Assembly (NCBI GenBank): GCA_963556195.1
Contig: OY744525.1
Coordinates: forward strand, 62,314,272 to 62,378,271
DNA from: Sepiola atlantica
Lineage: Eukaryota > Mollusca > Cephalopoda > Sepiida > Sepiolidae
Direction of reading: 5' to 3'
Length of the DNA stretch: 64,000 bases
Shown here: positions 32,397 through 42,298 of the stretch, in pieces
How the letters are laid out: each line of letters opens with the position of its first letter
How positions within the stretch are numbered: the stretch's first letter is position 1
The notes under the pieces: generated by a model
What the model was told of the DNA's origin: nothing
Database searches by the model: none
The model's input: only the letters and a program-made list of their open reading frames with translations
Program-made: the position numbers and the translations under genes

Positions 32397-32791
32397 ATTC
32401 CATGAAAAATGCCAGTATACTGAAATCATATGCCCTTAATAGGGTTAAGATAAAGATTCATATACACTAAATGTACAAAAGCAAGGGAATTCCCAAATTT
32501 TTACACTTTTATTGTCATTAAGGGTATGACTACATATCAACCAAACCATTTCATTATCACATCACTACAGTATAAATCTCTATGCATGAGTGGATGAAGT
32601 GTGTGAGGTGCGCTTAAGAAAAATTCCTACCAGTAAAATACATAGCCCTGTTGTGCTCGCACACCCTTAATGACAATAAAAGTGTAAAAATTTGGGAATT
32701 TCCTTGCTTTTGTACATTTAGTGTATATGAATTTTCATCTTAACCCCATTAAGGGCATATGATTTCAGTATACTGGCATTTTTCATGGAAT
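32397..32791. mobile_element. MITE or foldback element with 129-bp TIRs
   Basis: ATTCCATGAAAAATGCCAGT at 32397 and ACTGGCATTTTTCATGGAAT ending at 32791, with homology continuing inward to CATTAAGGGT (32525) and ACCCTTAATG (32663). Arms make up two thirds of the 395 bp; the centre (about 137 bp) is unique. No transposase. Confidence 0.75.
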
Positions 32792-32817
32792 ATATATATA
32801 TATATATATCTGTATGT

Positions 32818-33215
32818 AGAGGATTCACTCCTAAACTAATTAACTAATCATTATGAATTTTAGAACACAGCTGCTGGGTACAAGGGGTGGTAATGTGTGC
32901 TCTATTTTGTTTGATAAGATTTTATGCAAAGGGGGTAAAAAGGGGTGGAAGCCCTTTGTGGTAAAAATCAGATACCCCGAACTTCATAAATAAACAATTA
33001 ACAATAGATATTAAACATGAATTAATAAACATTCCATAAGTTTCCGTTTCTTTGGAGTATTTTAAAGGATTTTTTAAGGGGAATAATTTGGGCACAACCT
33101 CCCGTTTGAATATTCAAATATTTCAGATTTGCATTAAATTTGAGCCATAGTCATTAGACACGAATGAAGCAAGATTCCCTGAATCTCAATTTTTTCTTAA
33201 GACCCTTAAGCTTAA
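32818..33215 (+). repeat. interspersed repeat family E
   Basis: Starts GGATTCACTCCTAAACTAAT and is in the opposite orientation to 30950-31490, so the two flank the MITE at 32397 as an inverted pair. Confidence 0.5.
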
Positions 33216-33217
33216 CC

Positions 33218-33300
33218 CTCTTAGCGCGGCTGTCACAAAATTGCAACAAGTCTACTACCTCTAATAGCAGACGATACTACATGCAAAACTGGTTTTATTA
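33218..33300 (+). repeat. copy of the repeat at 13560-13865
   Basis: GGCTGTCACAAAATTGCAAC and AATAGCAGACGATACTACAT match the antisense of 13790-13850. Confidence 0.5.
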
Positions 33301-33665
33301 GCAATATAAGACACGCCAGCACAAATATACACAATGAATTAATCAATTGACTAATGCGTGCATGAGACTATGGACGACTGAAAAGCACCAGAATATTGAA
33401 AGAAAGTGATCTGTACACCGTATTCAAAACTTTGGAAATCTTAGCTGCTGCTCACTATTTCTTGAATACATAAGTGAGGCGATTATTTTGGTTCTTGGTG
33501 ATGAGTAATTGGACGTTCTCTTGACTAACGGGCTGCAGTTAGCGAATGTGGATAGAAGTTCAGACTGCTGACAAAATGATTGAGTTTCAAACTTAGATTG
33601 AAGCACTCATCTGTCTAGCCACACTGAAGAGCTGTGGTACAATGGAACAGTCTGTGAATGACTAT

Positions 33666-33696
<31 letters not shown>

Positions 33697-33703
33697 CATA
33701 CAT

Positions 33704-33965
33704 GCAGGGTGTTCGAGAAAAATTTGATGATTTTTTTAATATCCTTTCATTTCAGAACCTTTTGACGTATTTAATAGACTATTATGTGTGGAGCGCAGTT
33801 GAAAATTATGCCGACCGTACTACCTGCAACACCAAGGATGAGGTGATTGCCAGGATCAAACTGGTGTTCCGGCATCTCTCGAAGGACACTAGAAAGGCCG
33901 CATGCTCCAGATTCAGGTCTTGCCTGGAGGCCGTGGTGGAGGCACAGGGCGGCTTCTTTGAGTGA
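33704..33965 (+). pseudogene. Tc1/mariner-superfamily transposase C-terminus
   Basis: A terminus-like CAGGGTGTTCGAGAAAAATT at 33704 is joined directly to codons for DYYVWSAVENYADRTTCN, TKDEVIARIKLVFRHLSK, AACSRFRSCLEAVVEAQGG and FFE stop (33965). DYxVWxxVE is the stretch after the last catalytic acid in mariner-like transposases and RFRxxLEAxxEAxGxxFE their usual end. An internal deletion removed the N-terminus and all catalytic residues. The upstream ATG at 33642 lies in a CA/TA repeat and is not genuine. Confidence 0.65.
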
Positions 33966-34099
33966 GCTGTATTCGGCTAAATATCCTCTAAACGATGCAC
34001 TTTGAATTTAGAGAATACATCAATTATTGGCCAAGATATGATGATTTTTTTCATTTGCAAAAAAGTGTCAAGTTTGTCTAAAAGACATATATATACATA

Positions 34100-34260
34100 T
34101 CTAATATATGAAATTAAGTCCGTCAGATTTTCAAAGTTAAATCTAAATGGCATTTAAGCTGACCAATCAATATCTTATTTTGACTAGCCAACTTTGCAAT
34201 AAAAACTCTACTTCACTTCAATTTCTTTTAAACATTATTTATTCCCGTCAAGAAGATTGG
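34100..34260 (+). mobile_element. Helitron 5' end fragment
   Basis: TCTAATATATGAAATTAAGT then CCGTCAGATTTTC is closely related to the start at 49583 (TCTAATATATAAAATTAAGT). No 3' end was found to the right. Confidence 0.4.
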
Positions 34261-35103
34261 TAATATGAAGATTTTTAAATAATCACCCAGAAAGAAAAAT
34301 CAGCTTACATCATTAATAAAAAATTCTAAATTGATCTATCTACTTTAGATCACAGATTAAACACGATATGTGTTTACATTAAATATTACATTTATTTCTT
34401 GCAATTACTTTCATATCATCATATTAGTTACAATAATTTTATTTCTATAACCTACTATTTTTTGTTCATCACTTAATGCATCTTCTACAATTACACCATT
34501 TATTTTGGAGATTACATCAGTGTCCATACGAAGTTGGTTTGCTTTTCATTTTTAATACCATTTTCTAATTCACACCAAAATAAGCATTTCCCTTGATTTA
34601 CAAAACTTAGAGTAACGCTTTTATTACAGGGGGGGGGGGATAACGTTCATCCCAATAAATAAGGATATTTATGTTTCTTAAAACCACAAAAAGTGCTATT
34701 CAATAACACTCTATTTGAAACTTTTAAATAGTAAACTACACTTCAAAGAAACTTCATTAACTTACATAACATGAAGGCAAATTACGATAATACGAATACT
34801 TAAAAAGCATCTAATACTTCTTGGAACATAATGAAAAAAAGGCTTACTACCTCCAAACGTGTATGGGTTATTTGAAGAAATAATAAAATATACAGGGCTT
34901 GAAACAAATTTCCTTAGATATAGAAACGCACTTGTATAATACAACTACTTTAAAACATAAGATTATTTCTTGAAAAACAACATAAATAAAAATGCTTTTC
35001 AATCACCTGACGTTTATGAAACTAAAACAAAGCCAACACTAAACAATTGCTTTTCAAATTCACGCATACAAACGAAAACCCTTTAGTTATCTATATTTAT
35101 ATG

Positions 35104-35203
<100 letters not shown>

Positions 35204-35300
35204 TATAAATATTTTCATTAAATATTAAAGTTTTTTTTTAATTAAATATATATATGTATGTATATGTAAAAAAATTAACAGGAAAAAACGAAAATTGTTT

Positions 35301-35617
35301 ATATATTCATTCATATTTCGTCTTTATTTCAAGATTTTCTCAAGATGACTGATTTGACAAAAAGAACATAGAATTCAATACTTGAAAATTCGTGGTGCGT
35401 CTGCGATATTAATAATAAAAAAACTCATTCCACTTCATAAACGCACCACATAATTTATATTGTAACCTCTATGTTTCGTTTGACAAAAAAGTACAAAATC
35501 ATTCTTTTCGCGTCATAGATGCACCACATATTTTCCAATATTGACTTCTATGTTTTTCGTCAAATCATCATCTTGAGAAAGTCTTGAAATAAATACGAAA
35601 CGTTGATGAATATATAT
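35301..35617. mobile_element. inverted-repeat element with about 48-bp arms
   Basis: ATTCATTCATATTTCGTCTT and CTCAAGATGA at the left pair with TCATCTTGAGAAAGTCTTG and TACGAAACGTTGATGAAT at the right. The interior has two related blocks with GCACCACATA. Possibly a Penelope-like or foldback remnant; unresolved. Confidence 0.5.
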
Positions 35618-35770
35618 AAAAAAAATGTTTGTCTTTCCTTTTTCATCACGTTAGATTATTATTTCCATAATTATCATAAGTCACATTTCGAATTCGATTT
35701 ATTATTTTTGTTCCTTCCAGCTTACATCCTACCCGGAATTTGCATTGCCCACAGCCTTTTAAAAACATAC

Positions 35771-35809
<39 letters not shown>

Positions 35810-35830
35810 TTTCATGTATCCACATAAAAT

Positions 35831-36214
35831 CTTATGTATTATTTACTCCTCTCCAGGAGTTAGGCACAAGGCCAGTTTTATCCTACTCCCACAAGTAAGA
35901 TGTGACCCAAGGTCGGGTCGGAAAGTGGGGGTTGAAAAGCCAGCGCCCGAGAGGTGAGCACTCTGACCATCAAAAATTGCCTGGGCAGCCCCGTCGGCAT
36001 TCCCCGGTAGGGGCGCCTCAGGCAGTAAGCAATAAACTTACTCCTCCTCAAAGAGGGGAGGGGAGGCGAAGCCTGGGAGGGTGGACCTCCTAGAACTGCA
36101 CAGGACAGACCCATAGACCGGCGTAAATCAAGCCCCGAAGGCCAAGACAATACCAGTCCATGGGGTGTAGAATCCATCGGAACAGATACTACACTTTGAT
36201 CTTAGCCAAAAGAC
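35831..36214 (-). mobile_element. U2-headed SINE, family A (long form)
   Basis: Minus strand: TGGTCTTTTGGCTAAGATCA then AAGTGTAGTATCTGTTCCGA, the long-form segment with GGGGCTTGATTTACGCCGG, and the tail CTTGTGCCTAACTCCTGGAG, AGGAGTAAATAA at the left. The U2 part is close to intact from nucleotide 10 of U2 onward. Confidence 0.75.
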
Positions 36215-36222
36215 CAATCAAA

Positions 36223-36311
36223 TGTAGTATTTACTCCTCTCCAGGAGTTAGGCACAAGGCCAGTTTTATCCTACTCCCACAATCTTATTTTGATCTTAGC
36301 CAAAATGCCAA
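36223..36311 (-). mobile_element. minimal U2 head-tail chimera
   Basis: Minus strand: TGGCATTTTGGCTAAGATCA followed after a few bases by TTGTGGGAGTAGGATAAAAC, TGGCCTTGTGCCTAACTCC and the family A end. The GTAGTA stretch and the whole body are missing, so about 28 bases of head touch the last 65 bases of tail. Confidence 0.65.
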
Positions 36312-36329
36312 CAATTTTCAGTATTTACT

Positions 36330-36471
36330 TCAACAGTGCTCAATACATGAGTAGAGCTATGTAGTAAGTTATGAAAACATATTTATGGTAATTAAGCCTG
36401 ACGATTCCCTACGAGGATGAAACGCAGAAGCCTATGTGTAGCTTAATAGCCATAAAAATATTTTCATAACT

Positions 36472-36480
<9 letters not shown>
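36330..36480 (+). mobile_element. inverted-repeat element with hammerhead at its tip
   Basis: AGTAAGTTATGAAAACATAT (36363 onward to 36397) is nearly complementary over 35 bases to 36441-36475, which ends TTTTCATAACTTACT. The only non-pairing insert is a 43-base hammerhead core. The left flank with GTGCTCAATACATGAGTAGA recurs reversed at 23760-23796. It is followed by (TA)n. Confidence 0.7.
36385..36453 (+). ncRNA. type I hammerhead ribozyme
   Basis: Stem I ATGGTAATTAAGC (36385-36397) pairs 12 of 13 with 36441-36453. Core CTGACGA is at 36398-36404, stem II TTCC-CTACGA-GGAT at 36405-36418, GAAA at 36419-36422, and stem III ACGCA-GAAGCCTA-TGTGT at 36422-36439. The cleavage triplet GTA ends at 36440. 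All invariant core bases are present; the first stem II pair is U-U instead of G-C, which may weaken it. Confidence 0.7.
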
Positions 36481-36507
<27 letters not shown>

Positions 36508-36660
36508 TTAAATATTACAGATGACTTGTGTCCGCATAATTTTTCGTTGATCCTTTTTAGATGCATGATTAATGTTCGAGTTTCAGGCTGGAACAGACAG
36601 ATGAATTTTCCGTACTCGTTGGGTACCCTAATACTTTTCTGTTCCTCCTGTAGCCGTCTT

Positions 36661-36693
36661 CGGGGTGGGGGGGGGGTGGGGGGGTGGGGGGGC
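36661..36693 (+). other. G-rich tract, potential G-quadruplex
   Basis: Runs of 4, 10, 7 and 7 G separated by single T bases. The pattern is visible; quadruplex folding is inference. Confidence 0.7.
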
Positions 36694-36913
36694 TATCGAG
36701 TAAAGAATATGTATTTTAAAATGTTTAGTGATAGTTTTGGCGGGAACTGTGTGATTAGTTGTAGTGTTAATAGAGTATTAGTATTAAGTGAAGTGAACGA
36801 AATGAATCTCAACACTAAAAATACGTAAACAACTGTATAATAATGAAACGGAGTTATGGATAAATTTATTTTCTTACTCTAATAATAATCTTGAACCCGA
36901 ATATCTATCTATA

Positions 36914-37565
36914 TGTTAGATAATGGCCCTATGGGAATGGACGTATCTGTTGGGAATCGTTGATTTGACTTGCGCGAATTAACGCGGGGCAGTCGAGTGC
37001 AGAACAGGGCTTGTTCTCACAGTCAGAGCTGGCAGACGTGACAAGGTTACGTGTGACAAGACCCCAGATCAAGGGTCAGTCTACACCTGCGAGAGGCTCT
37101 GTGACTTCGCGGGCCTTGCATGGGAAACAAAGGGATCTGTGACGTCACTCGTTCTCGTGAGAAGCGAGTTTTTAATCAGTCTGATTCGGAAAGCGAACTG
37201 AGAGGACGTGCGATTCACAATGTAAAGATAAAGGAAATATTTCCCTTAAGGGAAGACAAGAGCGCGAGAATCCGTTCCCCCTCTCTATGAATAGTTAAGA
37301 AAACATTAATAACTAACTACGATAAAGTAGTGATTGCTCTCTCTCTCGACGTAGCCCCAGTTGAAATAACAATGCTTGTAATAAATGAATTAAATTCAAA
37401 AGAAGAGTTTGTCTTCGGAGTGCACCACATGGCTTTTATTGCAGACAACAGACGGCGTGGTTCTAGAAGAAAGAATTCATCCACTAGACGACACGACCAA
37501 CCCGCTACACGACGAGTATATGAAATGCGTACTGCCGTGGTCCAAGCAGGAGTAGCTATGTAACA
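36914..37565. mobile_element. probable solo LTR
   Basis: A 652-base island of much higher GC than its flanks, starting TGTTAGATAATGGCC and ending GCTATGTAACA, so the termini TGTTA...TAACA are inverted and TG...CA as in retroviral-type LTRs. TATA lies on both sides but inside a TA microsatellite, so a target duplication cannot be proved. It has a possible AATAAA near 37380. The open frame at 37330-37563 reads an LTR, not a gene. Confidence 0.4.
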
Positions 37566-37569
37566 TATA

Positions 37570-38310
37570 TATATATATATATAAAGCTTAATGTCTGTGT
37601 CTATGTGTATATGTTATATTTGTGAATTCCCTATAGAAACAAAGGTTAGAGAATCTACATAAAATCTAAAAGTGTATTCTTATGTAAAATTTAACGGGGA
37701 AAACAATGGAAGTATTCCCGAATCTCTAAGTGCACCCTTGACCCGCTTAAAACTTAAAATATATCCTAATTTGATGACATTTATATCATAAGTATAAAAT
37801 TCTACGAGGAAGACAATGGAAGTGGATCCTAATCTCTATGTTACCCTTTATGTGTCGAATATCTAAGTGCCCCATGGGGACAGAACCCCTTTAAAACTTC
37901 TAATATCTATATCCGATTTTAATAAAATCTAAACCATATGTATAGGACACTAATTCAGAGAGTTTTTCCAACCTTTCAGCTTTTTCTGATTATATTATGA
38001 AACTGATTTATATATGTAATTACAAAAGATTAAGATAACATCGGTACCATTGGTTTCAAATCCAAATAAAAGGGGGCCTATGCTGGACTCTTTTCAGCCT
38101 TTGTTTATGTCTGTCTCTTCGAAAAAAAAATATTTTTTCTTTATAATCGAGCTGGGGTTCTCACTCACTAACCTTACATAGATATATTATGAAGCGGGAG
38201 GAGGGGTGCAGTAAAAACAAAGAAAGTAATATGGTGTTATGCGCATAATGAAAAAGGTACATAGTAATGATCCTCATTCAATCCCGAGCAACGTCGGGTC
38301 GTCCTGCTAG
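37570..38310 (+). mobile_element. non-autonomous Helitron, about 740 bp
   Basis: The plus-strand 5' end lies in a TATATATATAAAGCTTAATG tract (expanded TA), and the 3' end is ATCCCGAGCAACGTCGGG hairpin, TCGTCCTG, CTAG|T at 38307-38310. It is the longest homologue of 24643-25193 and includes TAAAATTCTACGAGGAAGAC-like blocks duplicated near 37686 and 37797. Confidence 0.65.
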
Positions 38311-38840
38311 TCTATTATATATGCTCTATTTGTTAAGTGAAGTGAAGGAATGTTTTTAATGGTAATAATATTGTTAACTGGAATCAAGTTTGTAATTTTT
38401 TTTTTATTAAGTGAAGTCAACAAATAAAATTTTAAACCGTGATTTATGAAAATAGACTTGTTTAAATTTTTTAAGCATGAGAATAAATTAAACAAGTGTA
38501 TATTAGTAAAACTGAATGACTAATATCGAGTTTTTTAGATTTGTTTTTTCTAAGCATAATAATAATCTCAAACATGAATATCGTTTACTACTAGGGAAAT
38601 AAAAAAAATGATCTGTTATGAAATTAGTACCCAGTGATTTGGGTAGCAGTATCAGAACTTCTTACTGCGAGAGTGAAAGCTCCTCTGCCTTCCTCTATTT
38701 CTGATTAATAAAAATTAAATATTGATCGGGACTAAATATTAAAATCGATGAAATCGATTGAATATAATTTTTTTTTTAAATACGAAACAATATTTTGGCG
38801 AAATCACTGATGGAACAGATGTTTTATCTACTATTTGTTA

Positions 38841-39250
38841 TCTATATAATAATACGCTAAAGAAAATTTAATGTTCGTACGTACATTATCACCTGCCACA
38901 CCCTTTTTTAAAGTTGAGATCAACAACTATTTATTTATTTAAACAATATTTAGTCGACAATTATTTGGACAGTAAGAAGAAAGAGATTATTTATTTTGAA
39001 TCGATTTAAATTGTAGCAATAAATAAATTACATGAAAACGTTAGAACTTTCATTTTATTTAAATTTAAAAGAAAATACTTAGTTGAAAATTATGTGTTAC
39101 GGTAAGAAGAGAATATTTATTGTTTTAAAAAGATATAAATTGTTACAAGTTTCAATAAACAAAAGAAGATACATATTCGTTTTATCTATTTAAAGAATAT
39201 TTCACTGGCAATGGCAATTATTTATACAGGAGAAGAAAGCGACAATTTTT
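38841..39250 (+). mobile_element. Helitron 5' part
   Basis: A|TCTATATAATAATACGCTAA followed by TTTAATGTTCGTACGTACAT matches the 5' end at 57138 on the other strand. The 3' end is not identified; an imperfect ~110-bp AATATTTA-rich repetition follows. Confidence 0.5.
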
Positions 39251-39433
39251 GGTTAATATTATTAAACTTTACATGAATGTATTATTTCAAACGAAATATT
39301 ATCATTAGATGTAAATTATGCAGATAGATGAAGGCAGCAAGCTTAGAATTTCAACGGGGCCCTGCTACTTAAAGCTATTCCTGTCAAGCAAATAATTTTT
39401 TTAAGTTTAAGAATAAACTAAACAACTGTATTA

Positions 39434-39767
39434 TTTGGATTATTCGGACTACTCTTCTCATTCTGAATGTTATATTCACAACGTTAGGTCGATGTAACGT
39501 ACGACCTTCTTTAGGTGCATCTTGTCGAACCCGGGAATCTTTGTCGAACTCGATAATTTGTACGGAATTTTGAACAGAACCCTTTATTTAATCTATGGGA
39601 AAATCTTACTCTTGTTCCATTAGCCATGACTGGGTAGAAGTCTGAAGCAATTCAGAATCGTATTTAATAGTATCGCCCGCACCAAGGATTGAACCTTCAA
39701 TCCCCAGAAGACTGTTACTTAGAACTGAGTATCACTTAGAACTTTATCCATTACATGACAGACAATT
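39434..39767 (-). mobile_element. TIR element carrying a tRNA-like sequence (second copy)
   Basis: Left TIR TTTGGATTATTCGGACTACT matches 11239, and the interior keeps GATGTAACGT, CGAACTC and, near 39681-39762, the tRNA-like module with B box AGGTTCAATCC on the minus strand. The right TIR is too decayed to see. Confidence 0.5.
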
Positions 39768-39846
39768 CTAGTATGAATGCTAGGAGCCTTAAACCTATTC
39801 TTGTTTTAGATGTGTAGTCCTTTTACTTATTACTACATATTACTAA

Positions 39847-39854
<8 letters not shown>

Positions 39855-39895
<41 letters not shown>
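39855..39895. repeat. (TA)n microsatellite
   Basis: About 20 TA units. Confidence 0.95.
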
Positions 39896-39897
<2 letters not shown>

Positions 39898-40118
39898 ATT
39901 GGTGATTGCAGCGTTCGTTGTTTTTTTGCTTACTACTACTATTTCGATGTCTCACTTCCTAAGTGATTAAGATGCAGAAAATTGCATTATTAGTCGCCCT
40001 TAACTTTATAGGACGTATTTTTCGTTAATATATATATTTTTTGTTAATTTTATATTTTATTTTACATGGATTACTTTTATGTATGTATAAAATATATATA
40101 TATATATATATTTAAGTT

Positions 40119-40240
40119 AAATTTGAAAACCGACACATGGTGCAATTTAAATGAAAAAATAATTTATTTTTTAATTTTTAAAATAAATTATATAAATGAT
40201 TTTTTCATTGAAATTGCATCATGTGTCGGTTTTCAAATTT
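40119..40240. mobile_element. 122-bp near-perfect hairpin
   Basis: AAATTTGAAAACCGACACAT runs inward and is mirrored by ATGTGTCGGTTTTCAAATTT ending at 40240. Pairing continues through TGCAATTT(A/C)AATGAAAAAAT to a short AT-rich centre. No body separates the arms, so it is a pure foldback, bordered by (TA)n. Confidence 0.8.
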
Positions 40241-40286
40241 CACTTCAATGCATTTTCATGGGTGCTTCAAAGATGTTGTCAGTTTC

Positions 40287-40321
<35 letters not shown>

Positions 40322-40717
40322 TGAGAAATAATAAAGATAAAAATTATATCTTTAAATTATAGAATATCTTAAATAGTCAATGCTCTATATACAAGATAGA
40401 GCAGTAGTATAAGAAGATAAATGATGAGAATAAATATTGGATGAAATACAATATTTATTAAATCATCGGTTAATTCAAACAAGGACTATATAATAAAAAA
40501 AACTTTTTTTCTTTCTTAAGATTTCATAGATATTTTTACACGGACATTCTATGCTTCTTCAATGAAAATGATTTTCTTTTCATATTTTTTGTAATTAAAT
40601 TTTTCTTTTTTAAATATTTTATATTTTTATACTTTCAAATGTTTGCTTAACAGTAATATAAACTTTACTGACTTATCCATCTTATTTTCTTCTGATGGTA
40701 AGAGCAAAAGTACTTAA

Positions 40718-41014
40718 ATGGAATGTGCCCCGATGAACTTGCTACGCTGGTGCCCCCTCGACGTAAAATACACTCGACCAACCAGAGAATCAGCTAAATC
40801 CCATACATTCACTGTGAAGGTCCCCAGATGCCGGAGAGCCTTCTACTCCAATAGCTTCTTTCCTCCGGCTGTCAGCCTTTCGAACTCCCTCCCTACTCCC
40901 TGTTTTCCCGACTGTACCGACATGCAGAAATTTAAAACCAATGTGAACAAGCATTTCGCTGCACCACCCACAATTTGGGATGATCTCCTAAACTTTCACC
41001 CGAATTCTCAATAG
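40718..41014 (+). pseudogene. LINE RT C-terminal fragment
   Basis: Uninterrupted 98-codon frame: RPTRESAKSHTFTVKVPRCR, FYSNSFFPPAVSLSNSLPTP, CFPDCTDMQKFKTNVNKHF. This is the end of a CR1/Jockey-like LINE ORF2, related to but distinct from the 4478-5090 family. The frame is open only because the fragment is short; it has no upstream RT core. Confidence 0.6.
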
Positions 41015-41482
41015 CCTTACGTCTACAATGGCAACTTGCCTTGTTTGGGGTGAACACAGTTTTAAAAAAATATCTTTGATAATCCATGGATTAAGGGGAA
41101 AAAAGGGGTTTATATAGTCCTCGTCAAATTTTGTTTTTTGGGAAAAAAACAACAAAAAGATGGTCTTTAAGATATTCAATGTCGATAAATTTTATTTTGT
41201 TTCAGCATAAAAATGAAAATGAATTCCCCATTAAAACTGGTTACATAATGAAATGAATAAACATAAGGGTGGAACGTTGATTGGTCAAAGACTCCACTTT
41301 TATATTACTGAGTAATTTGAAACGGGTACTTTGTACTTTTCACCTTTATTATAAAAAAAAAACAATACGTAAAGAATATTAATACTTTTTTTGTAATTTA
41401 GAAAGATTAGAGGAGGATTATTTCTTTTCTATGACAAATTTTTAATTCATCATCATCATCATCATCACTACCAACATGTTAA

Positions 41483-41696
41483 CTTCTTGGCCTTTTGGCT
41501 AGGAGCAAAATGTAGTATCTGTACTGAATCTACACTTAGTTTTTATGTTCTCTGTCAGTGAAGGAGCAATCCTTCTAGACCGAGGCAATTGAAATTTTTG
41601 TTCCAATTAAGAGTGCCCATTTTGGGGAGCTGGATTATACCCACGTTAAATATTGACATTGTGCCTAACTCTGCTCTTGTGGGAGGAAGTAAATAG
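41483..41696 (+). mobile_element. U2-headed SINE, family B
   Basis: Well-preserved head: CTTCTTGGCCTTTTGGCTAG then GAGCAAAATGTAGTATCTGT, corresponding to U2 from about nucleotide 4. Body has CAGTGAAGGAGCAATCCTTC, GAGTGCCCATTTTGGGGAGC; tail CATTGTGCCTAACTCTGCTC, GGGAGGAAGTAAATAGG. With the intact U2 start, it links family B firmly to U2. Confidence 0.75.
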
Positions 41697-41811
41697 GAAC
41701 AACAACAACAAATTTATTAAAAAAATAATAAACGCATGTATTTAATTATTAACAGATTAGAAAATATTAATTCATTAGAAATTTAAGAATAAATAAATAT
41801 GCAAGGCTGAT

Positions 41812-42032
41812 ATCATGATGAACGAACTACATACACTGACCTCCCCCCCAAGGAAGGGTTAATGCCTGGGAGGATGATATCATGACAACAGAATAGATAG
41901 TACACTAACTTCCCTACACACAAAACTGGTAATCCTGAGGAAATGGTATCGTGAGGAACGAATGTATACTGTACGGTCTCCCCCCCCCTGAAGAGGAGGT
42001 AATGCCTGGGAGGAATGTATAATGAAGAATGA
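41812..42032 (+). repeat. imperfect tandem repeat, about 66-bp period
   Basis: Three diverged units around 41839, 41907 and 41972, each with an ACCTCCCC-like block; two also keep AATGCCTGGGAGGA and a TATCATGA-like end. Confidence 0.55.
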
Positions 42033-42298
42033 AAATATACTACGATTGCGTATATAGAAGAAAATTTGAAAATACAAAGTAGAAAGGTATATTACAGAAT
42101 ATTAATTTATTAAAAACTTAAAAATAAATAAATATGCAAATGAGCAAAATCGAGATTTGTTTGAATGAGTTGGAGATGCCTATATATAAGGTATTTCAAT
42201 ATGTTTTTTTATCATTAGAATTAAATCATCTTAATGTGTTTTGATATTAATATAGTTAGAATAGATAGAAAAATCTTTTGCATTTATTCATTTATGTA

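Noticed and set aside
37330..37563. 77-codon open frame in the GC-rich island
   Set aside because: Lies inside the probable solo LTR and has no recognisable domain.
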